From Euleptes europaea (lineage: Eukaryota; Chordata; Lepidosauria; Squamata; Sphaerodactylidae), in the NCBI RefSeq assembly GCF_029931775.1, contig NC_079318.1, positions 55,592,659 to 55,656,658 on the forward strand: a DNA stretch of 64,000 nt, given 5' to 3'. The translations under genes were made by a program, and so were the position numbers. The notes under the pieces are model-generated. The model made no database searches. It worked only from the letters and a program-made list of their open reading frames with translations, and was not told where the DNA came from. Shown here piece by piece: positions 46,706 through 57,792 of this stretch (its first letter is position 1; every line of letters starts with the position of its first letter).

Positions 46706-47028
46706 AAGAAGAATAAGAGTTGGTTTTCAGATGCCAGCTTTCTCTACCACTTAAGGGAGAATCAAACTGGCTTACAATCACCTTGCCTGCCCCTCCCCAC
46801 AACAGACACCCTGTGAGGTAGGCGAGGCTGAGAGAGCTCGAAGAGAACTGTTGACTAGCCCAAGGTCACCCAGCTGGCTTCATGTGTAGGAGTGGGGAAA
46901 CCAACCCAGTTCACCAGATTAGCATCCGCAGCTCCTGTGGAGGAGTGGGGAATCAAACCCGGTTCTCCAGATTAAAGTTCACCGCTCCAAACCACCGCTC
47001 TTAACCACTACACCACGCTGGCTCTCAT
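46706..47028 (-). mobile_element. tRNA-derived SINE, full length
   Basis: Minus orientation: tail 'agaagaataagagttggttttcagatgcc', body, second unit with 'accagattagcatccgcagctcc', head with 'cggttctccagattaaag' and 'ccgctcttaaccactacaccacgctggc'. Good A and B boxes. Confidence 0.9.
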
Positions 47029-49282
47029 TAAATCCAATGCTGTTGTCTTGGGTCTTCCTTGGGGGTGTGGGGCAAGAACTCTATTGCCAGCATTTCAGTA
47101 TCATCATGCTACACCAAAACAACTAAGCTCATCAAAGGATGCTTAATATCCTAGTCAAAATAATAATTTATTATAATACAAAAATGAAATATACACAAGG
47201 AAGCAATTTTACATTATTTGATGCAACTAAAGTTATAAAACTTTTTGTATATAACATACATAGTATAGATTTTTTTTCTTATAAATATTTCCTTGGGCAA
47301 ACAAGTGATCATACTAGGCTGGGTTTGTGAACATGAAGAGCATGTTTCATGGGCAATCTCTACTGCTGAAGACTGACTGCGTTGATGGGACATGCTAAAT
47401 ATTCCCCTGCATGAGTCCATTCATTTCAGTGGATCTTCAGTCACAAAAAGCTTCATGTTTTTTAGAAAAGAAACAAGTACTGTGATCCCGCCCCCCCTGG
47501 TGTAAGCCACATTGAAACAAATTGGAACGAAATCCATTCTATAGGATTGCTTTTAGGAAAGCAATAAAACCTCTTAACAGCACTTTTAGGTGACCTTTAA
47601 ACATTCTATTTCCAACAGAATTCTATTTTAATTAACTGCATTGTTTGTAGTATATATTCAACATAGGCAGTACAAACCAATAATAAACATTTGTACAGCT
47701 GCTTTTGTATATAATAACCACAACCTCTCCTTTCCGACCAGGCACTGTGAAGAAGTAGACATTAACTAGAGAACTAGAAAGATGTGGAAGAATGTACAAA
47801 AAAACAACAACGTATTGTACTATGCCATAAACAGAACTTCTCAGTGTTTAGATATTTATCACTGAGTTGTTGTTTTCTAATGCCCCCCTGTGTTCGTTTC
47901 TAAAAAAGATTATTTAATTAAGAGACTATAAATTAGGTAAACCTCAAGAAAGAACACAAGGGCACAACAGCTGCAGCGTCCAGTTTCCAAGATTTCTGTC
48001 CACATACACTTGCGTAGCGTGGTAAATTAAGAACATATGTCCCTCTGGTAACTGGTACACATTTGCAGTGCAACCAGGCAGCTGTACTAAATTGGTTACC
48101 AGATGTTTAGATGCTGGATTGCTAGCTCCTTTCCTAGAAGGGACTTGGTGTCTTTAAACAGATGTCCAATAAGAAACTGAACAGGTATGAATCTCCCCTT
48201 CATAGAGACAGTGATGGGAAAGCTACATCTGTTGCATTTCATACTGACATGTGGCTGTAACTCTACAAGGAATTGGATGGCTGGATGTGTGTTGCAATCA
48301 TGGCACTGGCTGACATTAAACAATACAATCCACATAATGCTTTTTATTAGGGCCAACCGAAGTAAGCTTTGTTACTAAATCCTTCAGGGCTGAATAGGGC
48401 CCTATAAAGTGATGATTATGAGCAAGGCTCTGCACTTAATGTTACAAAAATATGTCTGTAAATGTTAAGAATCTACTTTTTAACCTTTCACAAAACCTGA
48501 TCCAACAGGAAACAAAGCTGTAAGCAAATTTGTTCTGAGGAACAAGAGCCTATGACTATTTTAGTCACCATGGTGGCTATTAAACCAGTGCTGGGGCAGA
48601 TTTTTTTCCTTCTTGAAGTGATTCACACTCACAACTGGACTTAGTCCGGTCATGTCTGACCTTATCTACTTTTGGGATACACAGTCCTTCATACATGAAA
48701 CCTTCCCATAGTCCCTGGCGACTCATCCAAATATATCATATCCAGGAAAGTAACTACCAGTGCCTTCTACACAGAGAGTTTTTCCTGCAGTTAATGGCAT
48801 GGGGTAGGATGTTTGGTTCTGACATCATTGAAAATTGCAGAATTGTGCTGGAGGTGAAGGAAAACTTGGCTTTAGTGACGGAGACTTATATAATTTAAAA
48901 AATATTTCTAGGTGATAGAAGTTTTCGTTCACATTTTCTGAAGCTGGTCAAATGGAAATATTCCAAAACACATTCACGGTAAACATTTTACCAAGTTGGG
49001 TTTTTTAAAAGTTAAACACATCAAAGTAAAAATATATGGTAGGTCCTGTCTGAAGCAAACAAACAAACAAAAATGTGTCATGTTGATATCTTTCAGCAAA
49101 AAATGTACTGGCTTAACTGTACCTACATTTAGTGTTTAACAGCACTTGGCTATATGGCAGCTTTTAATGTCATATTAACAAGGCCACCATTAAGTAATAC
49201 TACATAAGATCACAAATTCTCTTATTGTGGTTCTATTATTTACAAGATAGTACATACTGCCTTTTTACATAGCACAATGGGC
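47029..49282. other. repeat-poor intergenic block
   Basis: About 2.2 kb without any repeat family seen elsewhere in the window and without a coding frame of note. It contains AT-rich, 3'-UTR-like sequence ('ttgtagtatatattcaac', 'aataataaacatttgtac') and a minus-strand AATAAA near 47168. It may be conserved noncoding sequence or a distant end of the KCNG3 transcript; the sequence alone cannot tell. Confidence 0.35.
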
Positions 49283-49679
49283 AAGCCATTCCTGAAGGGG
49301 AGGCGGAGCCGCAAACTGGCATGAACGTTGGCACAGGGCGACTTACGCCAGTCCCCCTAGACCCCACCAGCAGCGTGGTGCTCAGGCGCCGGTGCTTCCT
49401 ACTGATAGCATTATCCCAGTATATCTCCCCACGCCGGCATCCATGGGGGCATTCTCAGGGCTTTGGGCAGCTTCCTAAGCCCTCCTGGCCTGGGAACACA
49501 CCATTTTGCAGGTGTTCAGTTAATCCTGCAAAATTGTGGCACAGCCCTGCGGGACTCTATGAGGAGTTTCACAGGGTTTTTTCGACTTGCGCTTTTCCCG
49601 CCCGGCTTGCAGCGTTGGCAGCAAGTTGCACTGCGCTGCCTCCGGGCACCACTTAACTCCCCCTTCAGGAATGGGCTTT
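49283..49679. mobile_element. GC-rich DNA element with 18-bp terminal inverted repeats
   Basis: Left end AAGCCATTCCTGAAGGGG (49283-49300) and right end CCCCCTTCAGGAATGGGCTT (from 49659) are inverted repeats with one indel. The inside is about 55-60% GC against an AT-rich background and has no transposase. No target duplication is evident. Superfamily unknown; a possible shorter relative is at 27650. Confidence 0.6.
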
Positions 49680-50126
49680 CAGATTCAGCTAAAGAACACC
49701 TTTTCCATATCAGTGGAGTGCTACTTTATTTTTTATTTTTTTAGTTCAACCACGAAAATATATCAGTTTACACTGGCTTTCTTCAACAAGGGCCATTCAA
49801 ACAGAGACATAACAAATCCCATTTTGTTATGCCATATAAACAAAGTCTGCAAATCATGAATCATAGCTGATGCTAAGGTTCAACACAATCTAAGGAGTCT
49901 CAGGTTTTTGTTTTAAAAAAGCTTTTTTGTGCCTGTGACTGCAGAGATGTCCAAACGTGGCTAGTGTCTGCAAAACAATCAGAATCTAAAGGATTTGGGG
50001 AGTTTCTTCCCAGAGTTTGTCTAGATAGAACTGCTGTACTTCGCAAATTTCTTATTGTCTTGTCTCCTTTCAGTGTTTTAATTAGAAAAATATTCCACAG
50101 CTCAGATATGAAACTCAGATGATTTC
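49680..50126. other. unassigned intergenic DNA
   Basis: AT-rich, no exon or named repeat recognised. Confidence 0.35.
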
Positions 50127-50442
50127 ATTGGTTCTTGTAGGTTATCCGGGCTGTGTAACTGTGGTCTTGGAATTTTCTTTCCTGACGTTTCGCCAGCAAC
50201 TGTGGCAGGCATCTTCAGAGTAGTAACACTGAAGGACAGTGTCTCTCAGTGTCAAGGGTGTAGGAAGACTCTTCCTACACCCTTGACACTGAGAGACACT
50301 GTCCTTCAGTGTTACTACTCTGAAGATGCCTGCCACAGTTGCTGGCGAAACGTCAGGAAAGAAAATTCCAAGACCACGGTTACACAGCCCGGATAACCTA
50401 CAGGAACCAATGAACTCTGACCGTGAAAGCCTTCGACAATAT
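50127..50442. mobile_element. hairpin repeat with hammerhead-like cores, copy 2
   Basis: Longest copy: the arms pair almost perfectly from 'ggttcttgtaggttatccgggc' through the centre, where 'tgtaggaaga|ctcttcctac' forms the hairpin tip. The unpaired right end is 'tgaactctgaccgtgaaagccttcgac'. Flanks share TCAGATGATTTC (50115-50126 and 50443-50454), a 12-bp duplication. Each arm carries CTGAAGATGCC...GGCGAAACGTC. Confidence 0.7.
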
Positions 50443-50459
50443 TCAGATGATTTCCCTAG

Positions 50460-51414
50460 GAAATTTGTTTATCATACTTGTATCCTGCTTTTCCTCTAAA
50501 GAACTCATGGCAGAATCATCCCATTTTATCTTCCCAACAATCCCTGAACAACCTATCTTGTCAGACAGTTTGGCCTGAGATACTTGCATCTCATGCTTTA
50601 TCCATTACCCTACTCTGGCTGTTGAAGTATAATAATTAATAAACTGTGAGGAGGGTAAATCAAGGCTGTTGAATAAATGCCTTCATACTGAAGGAACTTA
50701 GTTGGCAACATAACTCATTCTCATCTATTACTCACACAACAAATCTCCACTAAAAATATTAATCATGTTGTCAGCAGCAGCGTTTTTCTCTGCTCTTTGT
50801 AAAATTTAATATTACCTTTCTACCATAACTTATCTTTGTCTCTGCACCTAGTCATGTTTATTTGGAATGAATTTCCATGTAATCAGTAGGTCATTCCTGA
50901 AGTGTTTAGGGCTGGAATGCCAGCCTCTGAAAAACACAATGCTTGTGCTACAGAAAACATATGGCACAACAGTGCAAATTTGCATTTCTTTTGTAAACTG
51001 TGAATCTGGTAACTCTGCTGACCCCACTTTTGTTAATGCAGATTTACTTGGCTTGAACAGATTATGTCCTCAACTGTATACCTGGGGAAATGGATGGACC
51101 TGGGGAATAAGAAGAATTAAATATAGCAATGGTTCTGCTCCAGTGCTGTTAGATCCTAGCGGATAAGAGGGCAGGGACTCAGAACATCTTTAAATTGGTT
51201 TTGGTCTATTGACCGCAATAAATGAATTGAATTGAATTGACTCAGAACATCCATCTACCAGTTCCAGTCCCTTTTTATGTGCAAATAGATGACAAAGATT
51301 ACTTTAGTCAGTCACTCATGTATTTTTCAAACTTTTCAGTTTTCGGAAAACTCTTTCCACATTTACATATCTGCCAAGAAACTCTTTGAGTTATGCAGAG
51401 CCTTCTGGGGGAGT
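50460..51414. other. mostly unassigned intergenic DNA
   Basis: The segment 50465-50625 has the motif order of a very diverged minus-strand SINE ('gtatcctgcttttcctctaaagaactcatgg', 'ctttatccattaccctactctggctg'). The rest shows no feature. Confidence 0.4.
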
Positions 51415-51650
51415 ATTTTATTTATTCATTTAATTTAAAACTCTGCCTTTCTCCCGAATGGGGACCCAAAGCGGCTTACATTATTCTCCTCCATTTTATC
51501 CTCACAACAACCCTGCGAGGTAGGCTAGGTTAAGAGTGTGTGACTGGCCCAAAGTCACCCAGCGAGCTTCCATGGCATGAGTAGGGATTTGAGCCTGGGT
51601 CTCCCGGATACTAGTTCGACACTCCTAACCACTACACCACGCTGGGGCCC
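51415..51650 (-). mobile_element. tRNA-derived SINE, single-head type, full length
   Basis: Minus orientation. Tail 'tttatttattcatttaatttaaaactctgcc', body 'gcggcttacatta...cacaacaaccctgcgaggtagg', 'gcccaaagtcacccagcgagc', head with 'gatttgagcctgggtctcccggatac' and 'cctaaccactacaccacgctgg'. Best copy of this type in the window. Confidence 0.88.
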
Positions 51651-51778
51651 ATTTCACATTGGCAACTCTCCTGTCTAGGTTCTTTGTGAGGATGATTCAG
51701 CCTGTCACTGCCATTTCACTGGCCTTGTCACTTGTGGGCCTGGTTATTTAGCACTGCTTAGCTAAGAATGTCAGGAAG

Positions 51779-52024
51779 TTCTTGCAGGTTATCCGGGCTG
51801 TGTAACCGTGGTCTTGGAATTTTCTTTCCTGACGTTTCGCCAGCAACTGTGGCAGGCATCTTCAGAGTAGTAACACTGAAGGACACTGTCCTTCAGTGTT
51901 ACTACTCTGAAGATGCCTGCCACAGTTGCTGGCGAAACGTCAGGAAAGAAAATTCCAAGACCACGGTTACACAGCCCGGATAACCTACAAGAACTAATGA
52001 ACTCTGACCGTGAAAGCCTTCGAC
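51779..52024. mobile_element. hairpin repeat with hammerhead-like cores, copy 3
   Basis: Arms pair from 'ttcttgcaggttatccgggc' to the centre 'gaaggacactgtccttc', then the unpaired end '...gaaagccttcgac'. Flanked by exact AATGTCAGGAAG copies (51767-51778 and 52025-52036), 12 bp. Hammerhead-like core in both arms, as in the copies at 36247 and 50127. Confidence 0.72.
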
Positions 52025-52036
52025 AATGTCAGGAAG

Positions 52037-52699
52037 GTTCCTACCCTAATCGTTTTTAGGAAGCTTGCTAAATCTGCATTATTCAGGGAGGCTTTTGAAC
52101 AAGATTTTCATGAGGAGATTGAGATCCTTTAAGAACTTAGATTTATTTAAAGTGGGGTGGTCTATACTTACAGTTTCATGCTATTTTTTCTATTTTAATG
52201 TTTCATTATTGATTTGAGCGATAGCCATATTTTTTCTAGATGTCTGCGTTACATAAACCACCACACTGGAGGGAAAAGTGGAATAAAAATAATAAAGAGA
52301 CACAATTGTAAGGGGAGAACAAATAGTTGCATGATGTAAACTATCACTTCTCATGCTCTGTACTCTTGTTTCTTTGTTCCATTGATATTTCTGGCATAAC
52401 AGTGGGTTTTTAGGCTTTGCAAACAGAGGCACTAGTGGGAAGGAGCAAAGGTGACTTACCACCTTGCCTTCAAAACTTCTCACACATTAAATGTCTGGCT
52501 GAGTACATGGACTATAACCCAGTGAGCTTCTTTAAGCCTGCTCAAAGAGCTGCTCATGGCTGGGGCGAGGTCTTTTGATCCCTCCTCACCCCAAACTGTA
52601 GCCTTCCTCACTCATGAGAAATACTTTTGAAATTTTATCAGGATTGGTTTGTAATGTGACTCCACAGGTTAATGTTTTAAAAAACAAATAAATGAAACC
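52037..52699. other. unassigned DNA below KCNG3
   Basis: AT-rich; no repeat named. It may belong to the KCNG3 3' UTR or be intergenic. Confidence 0.3.
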
Positions 52700-53072
52700 A
52701 CACCACTCGTAAGTGCAGTTAATATCTTGGATCTTTGGGCTGCGTGTACATTTCATTCTTGAAATCTCAAGTTAAAATTGACATTAAAAAAAAGAAGATT
52801 TGGGAACAGGGACTGGTTTATTTCAAGTGCCGATGCTTCACCCTAATAGCGCAGAGCGCCCACAAAGATTTTGCATGGGCCAATACGGCTCTTTACAACT
52901 TTCCCTCAAATATCAAGCGGCCATTCTTCAGGTGGACAAATGCCTTCCTCCAAGGGCACAGGTCTCTCCGTTCATCTGTTATCGAGGAAGGAAGGAACAA
53001 AGATTGGCCTTTCAATGGCTGCCATCAGGATGTGCAATACAGAAGTGCTCTTATGCAATGGGATTGTGCTAC
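52700..53072 (-). other. KCNG3: probable KCNG3 3' UTR
   Basis: Repeat-free sequence of mixed composition directly after the KCNG3 stop codon. A minus-strand AATAAA lies at 52817-52822, about 250 bases past the stop; longer forms are possible. The plus-strand frames here (52735-53113) are chance frames. Confidence 0.4.
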
Positions 53073-53718
53073 TTAATCTAAGAACTCGGCAGAGAGGCTT
53101 CTGCCATACCTAGCAGATCGGAACTTGAGCTCATGGTAACATTGCACAAAGCTGTGATAGATGAAAGTAATAGGCAGGGCCAGTAAAACAATCCCACTGA
53201 CCACGCAAATCCCTCCAAGAATCCGTCCAGGTATAGTGATGGGGCAAACGTCACCGTAACCCACAGTGGTCATAGAGATGATTACCCACCAGCAAGCAGC
53301 TGGGATGCTGGAATAGCCTTCATTTGGTTTTCCCAAGTTCAGCCCGTGTTCAAAGAGCTGGGACAGTGCGCTGAAAATCGCCATAGCAACGCAGACGAAG
53401 ACAAGCAGCATCACCATCTCCCTATAACATCGCTTTAAAGTCAGGCCAAGCGTCTGAAGGCCAATGAAGTGACGGGCAAGTTTAATCACCCAAAAAATCC
53501 TCATCATTCTCAGGACCCTCAAGGTGACGCCAGCCCTCTGGAGCTGAGAATTCTCCCCTGTAAAAACTGTCATCAGCACAGAGATGTAGTAGGGAGTTAT
53601 TGCCAGCAAGTCAATGATGTTCAGAGGTCTCTTCACAAACTCACACTTGTCTTTGGAGATGATGAACCTCACAATGCACTCTGCAGTGAACCAGCCTATG
53701 CAGACAGCTTCAATTATC
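53073..53718 (-). CDS. KCNG3: KCNG3 (Kv6.3) last coding exon
   Basis: Encodes 214 residues plus a split codon and ends in TAA (53075-53073). KCNG3 is an electrically silent Kv subunit that joins Kv2 subunits and changes their gating at the plasma membrane. Visible in order: S2 (IIEAVCIGWFTAECIVRFI), S3 (NIIDLLAITPYYISVLM), S4 with spaced basic residues (LRVLRMMRIFWVIKLARH), S5 (MVMLLVFVCVAMAIFSALS), pore loop with TTVGYGD, S6 ending LALPITFIYHSF (no PxP motif, as usual for silent subunits), and the family tail YHELKFRSARYGRSLSAEFL. The acceptor is TTCAACAG|G at 53719. The first exon, with the T1 domain and S1, lies past the window. The residue two after GYGD is Cys (GYGDVCP) where I recall Tyr in human (GYGDMYP). 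The frame is intact. Confidence 0.96.
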
Positions 53719-55708
53719 CTGTTGAAGGAAACACAAGCACAACAATTTATTTCCTGTATAAACCTTCCCAGGGAGGAGATGGGAGATAATTTGGACTGAG
53801 ACATTATTATGCTTACATGAACTCAGACCTGTAGTAGACAAGCAAGCCAAACAGTTGATTTGGATACTGTTGATCTACACAGGATTGTAGAAACTGTTAA
53901 CAGAATCAAATGGATCCTAATGTATACACCTCCTTGGTTGATCATGTTTTATTAAAACTTTATTTTATATGCCATATTTGGGGGAAATTACAATATTTCC
54001 TTAGTCAATACAGTGCAGATGGCTGTTATTATTTGCATGCATTTATCATTCTCAGCTATGGTAGGAATGTCCTCTACAATTTAGGAAAGCAATGGATCTA
54101 GAACTTCAGCCCAGTTAAGCTGCTTAGGGTGCAATCTTAAGAACACTTTCCTGGGAATAAGCTCAATCTTTTTTGGGGGGAGAGGGAGGTATTTGGGGTT
54201 TTTTTTATTTACGGTAATTTGCAATGTTTTAATTAAGCAGCCTTGAGCCAAGAGGAAAGGCAGGGTATCAACTTTTTAATAATACAAAAATAAAAATAGA
54301 ATAAAATGGAATTTACTTCTGAGTAGACCTGCTTAGGAGTGCTCCCTCGCATAAAATAAAACTAACAAACTACATTAGTAGATAGTGCTGGAGGAGTGGG
54401 GCAAGTGGTTGGAATAGAATAAAAAAATAAAAATGTATGAATGTGTGTGAACGTGTTCTCTGCCCGTTTTAGTGCTGAGGCATTCGGGACTGAACTGTAC
54501 CTCACTTTTATTTCCCTTCAGGACTCTAATCTGGGTCCTTTTAAAAAATCTTCCCCAGGTGAATAATTACCAATCAGCTTCAAAAATTTTCCCCAAATGA
54601 ATAATTATAACCAGGTGCAAAGCTCCAAAGCATTCCTCTTGGAGTGGTTGGAGTCACTGAACTGAATAGAACAGTGTGTTACCACATCCACATTTTAAAA
54701 TCAGAGCACCAGGAAAAGTTATTATCAGATGACACAGAGGTTTTAAAATAGCCCTGAGTGTATAGGATGACTGATTCAAATTGCATGCCATGTTGAAATA
54801 AGTTGCAGATTTTGAATTGAAGACTGGCATTTAATCATTATCAACATAAAACCATTTGTTAAAAGAAAAAAAAGCTACTTCCATTCATTCCATCATCCTC
54901 TAGTCCACTAATATGTTTTCTCTCTATAGCCCTTATCAAGTTTATTTATTTAAAAAGCTTCTACCCCACCTTTCTTCTAACAGGACCTAAGGCAGCATTC
55001 TAAGTGAGTATAATGAACAAGCATGGGGAGGAGAGAGAAGCAGGATCCCAGCGTCACCTCCAATGAGTGTTCACTGGAATATATGGGCCAAGCCTATGTT
55101 TACATAGACATCAAAAACTCTCCTGGAAGGCCCCCCTGGAAACTGTAAAACCCACAGTTTTTTGCACACTGGGGACCAATCTAAAATTCTGTCACACCAA
55201 AGGAGGCTTTTTTACTTGATGCTGCCCTGAGATTGTACCATAGCAAGGCCATAGCCCAGCTTCTACATGCAGCAAAATTTGGAGCTGGGATGATGATCAA
55301 CAACCTAGAGACTGATCAAAATCTTTTAAAAAAAAAAAAAAAATCCTAGCTCTGCCTAAGGGCACTCCGACTGTCTTGATGCAGCCCAAACTTGGCCTTC
55401 CTTCAGTAAGGGCTCGGGTACATGTTGCTTTAATTAATTGTTGGTGTTAGCAGATGAAAGTCCCAGCCTTCCATCTCTCAAGGCAATGTTTCACCCTTAT
55501 CCAGAGTGATAGTCCCTGGGTCGCTAGATATAATAGCATAACTGATTTTTTTTCTAATTGACTCCCAGGGGGTTTCCCATGTTAGCTCCAAACTCCATGA
55601 ATGGGTGGTACCTTTGATGCCTTGATGGATAACTCTCTCTCTCTGGTACAAATGGGTCAAAGTGGATCACAACACAATCCATTGCCTGTCTAACATCATG
55701 TTTTACAA
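53719..55708 (-). other. KCNG3: KCNG3 intron, proximal part
   Basis: Intron sequence. The segment 54125-54350 is an old interspersed repeat ('gtgcaatcttaagaacactttcctgggaataag' and, inverted, 'tttacttctgagtagacctgcttaggagtg'), relative of the one around the minisatellite at 26371. The segment 54940-55010 resembles a SINE tail ('ctaccccacctttcttctaacagg'). No exon seen. Confidence 0.6.
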
Positions 55709-56214
55709 CAAGGGATGCCAGCCTCCAAGTAGGACCTGGGGATCCCCTGAAATTACAGCTCATCTCCAGACTACAGGGATCAGTTCTCCTGGAGAAAGTA
55801 GATGTTTTGGAAGGTGGACTCTATGGTATTGTACTCCACTGAGAGACAGTGTGGTGAAGCGGTTAAGAGCAGCGGACTCTCATCTGGGGAACCCGGTTTG
55901 GTTCCTCAGTCCTCCACATGAGCGGCAGACTCTAATCTGGTGAACCGGATTGGTCTCCCCACTCCTACACATGAAGCCTGCTGGGTGACCTTGGGCAAGT
56001 CACAATTCTCTCTGAACTCTCTCACAGCCCCACCTACCTCACAAGGTGTCTGTTGTGGGGAGAGGAAGGGAAGGAGATTGTAAGCCAGTTTGATTCTCCT
56101 TAAAAAGTAGAGAAAGTCGACATATAAAAACCAACTCTTCTTCTTTTTCCCTATCCTCACCAAACTTCATTCCCAAATCTTCAGGAGTTCCCAACCTGGA
56201 TCTGGCCACCCTAT
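55709..56214 (+). mobile_element. hAT-type short element split by a SINE
   Basis: The left part 55709-55843 ('gggatgccagcctccaagtaggacctggggatcccctg...') and the right part 56151-56214 ('aatcttcaggagttcccaacctggatctggccaccctat') are the two sides of one short hAT-type element, both diverged. The SINE between them arrived later. Confidence 0.65.
55844..56150 (+). mobile_element. tRNA-derived SINE, full length
   Basis: Head 'gagagacagtgtggtgaagcggttaagagc' and 'acccggtttggttcctcag', second unit 'gagcggcagactctaatctggtg', body, and the tail 'catataaaaaccaactcttcttc'. Inserted into the short element described at 55709. Confidence 0.9.
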
Positions 56215-56394
56215 CCACCTCCCAACCCCTACTGGTGGCACCTGACAATCCTATTTGCAACCTAAGATCGGCCTTTACAGCCATTCACTTCAGACCCTGC
56301 AATCTGCCATGTTTACAGGAGATGCTGCTCATACAAGCAGGTTTCTCAGTGTATTTGTGTTTGTGGTATAGTAGAGGCTGAGGATTTCCTCATA

Positions 56395-56745
56395 ACATGC
56401 TGCACTGTCCTCTATATTGGAATCCCAGATATAAACTCCCAGTGGCCATCTTATCCAATATGACTGCTTGTACAGCTGAGGAGAAAATAATATACCTTCT
56501 TGCGGATGTAGACCCCTATGTTATGTACATGGCAGCGCTACATGCTCTGGCTGCCAAGAAAATATGTGCGAAAGTGGTGTCTGAAACTTAAAATCTGTAG
56601 TTTTGTAATCTGCTTTAATTGTGTGGCATCTTATCTTGATGATTGCTTCTATTCTTCCTATGTTTTATCTATGTTTCATTTAGACCAACTTTGTAATGGC
56701 TTTCGGCCACACGCAATAAACATTTATTACTATAAAGACCTCTGC
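56395..56745 (+). mobile_element. LINE 3' fragment
   Basis: The plus strand encodes MLHCPLYWNPRYKL then EEKIIYLLADVDPYVMYMAA, the Cys/His tail and end of a non-LTR element ORF. The 3' UTR follows: 'gtaatggctttcggccacacgcaataaacatttatta'. It is related to the minus-strand piece at 29000, which has a similar 'ggctaaatgccgcaaataaatta' end. Confidence 0.7.
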
Positions 56746-57424
56746 TTGCACAATTCTCCCCACGTGACTGGAAACCCGTTCCGACATATATGCTCCACTA
56801 AACTTGTGCAGGTAGGAGGGGAGCTTGCTGCTGAAATCCCATCACCCCACTTCCATTGAATGCACAAAGTGTGCTAAAAGGGGCTCATGTTCTCAACACA
56901 CACACACAAAAATTTAAATAAAGTTAAAGCTGGAGTCTCAAAATTCAGGCCTGCACTGTGCCAGTGGCAGTACTGATCACATAAAAGAGTGTTCTTCACT
57001 GCAAATTTGGGAAATGCTCCATATGTAGGTTGGGAAAGAGAATGTCAATATGGGGCAATTTGAAGAGAACAATGCAGGTTCCAAAGGAGGATGCTGGACC
57101 TCTGGCCTGTACCCTAGGTGATTATTCCAGTCAGGGATAATCCTATCTGGCACTAAGCTTCACTGAACTCTGTGGTGCTTATCAGCTGGGTTAAACATGT
57201 GGTTTCTTAGAAGTAAACTGATAAAAGGGTACTGCAGCAGAAAAACTATCTTATGTGAACAACAAATTTAGTCAGTCATGATAGGTCGCTTTGTGAGCTG
57301 AGGAACACAGACATTCCAGCAAGGAAGATTAATATGGATGCACATCCACACAGTAATATTCTTCTGAGTCCCACTGAAATGAATGAATGCTCTTGTTCAA
57401 GAGGCCAGAGATATGCCTTCCCAT
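56746..57424. other. KCNG3 intron, unassigned
   Basis: No exon or named repeat. Confidence 0.4.
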
Positions 57425-57633
57425 TAGGGCTGCCAGCTTCAGGTTGAGAAATACCTGGAGATTTTGGGGGTGGAGCCTGAGGAGGGTGGGGTTTGGAGAG
57501 GGGAGGGACTTCAGTGCCATAGAGTTCAATTGCCAAAGCTGCCATTTTCTCCAGGTGAGCTGATCTCTATTGGCTGGAGAGCAGTTGTAATAGTGGGAGA
57601 TCTCCAGCCAGCACCTGGAAGTTGGCAACCCTA
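57425..57633 (-). mobile_element. short hAT-type element with 8-bp target duplication
   Basis: 209 bp, TAGGGCTGCC to GGCAACCCTA, flanked by CTTCCCAT (57417-57424) and CTCCCCAT (57634-57641), one mismatch. Confidence 0.9.
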
Positions 57634-57792
57634 CTCCCCATCAAGAATCCACTGGTCTTGTGTGACACATTGGGGCCTATATATTTTTCTTTTGATTTTA
57701 AGAATAGCAAGAAAGAGGAAAGAAAGCAAATCTGGGGGTGGGGGGGGGAAAGTACACCAAGATTGTGTGCATGTGTGTGTGTGTGTGTTAAG

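Noticed and set aside
46706-47028. tRNA genes
   Set aside because: A and B boxes are present, but the sequences do not fold into a full tRNA and belong to dispersed SINEs. The same applies to the heads at 6499, 22160, 37205, 51415 and 55844.
50142-50396. Short frames on both strands with nearly the same protein sequence
   Set aside because: They come from the two arms of a hairpin repeat; the same frame appears at 36260 and 51768. No protein is implied.
53469-53789. Plus-strand frames across KCNG3
   Set aside because: They are antisense shadows of the KCNG3 exon.
53719-53804. KCNG3 coding sequence extending past the acceptor (MSQSKLSPIS...)
   Set aside because: It is intron read-through. 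Similarity begins at IIEAV, directly after a good acceptor site.
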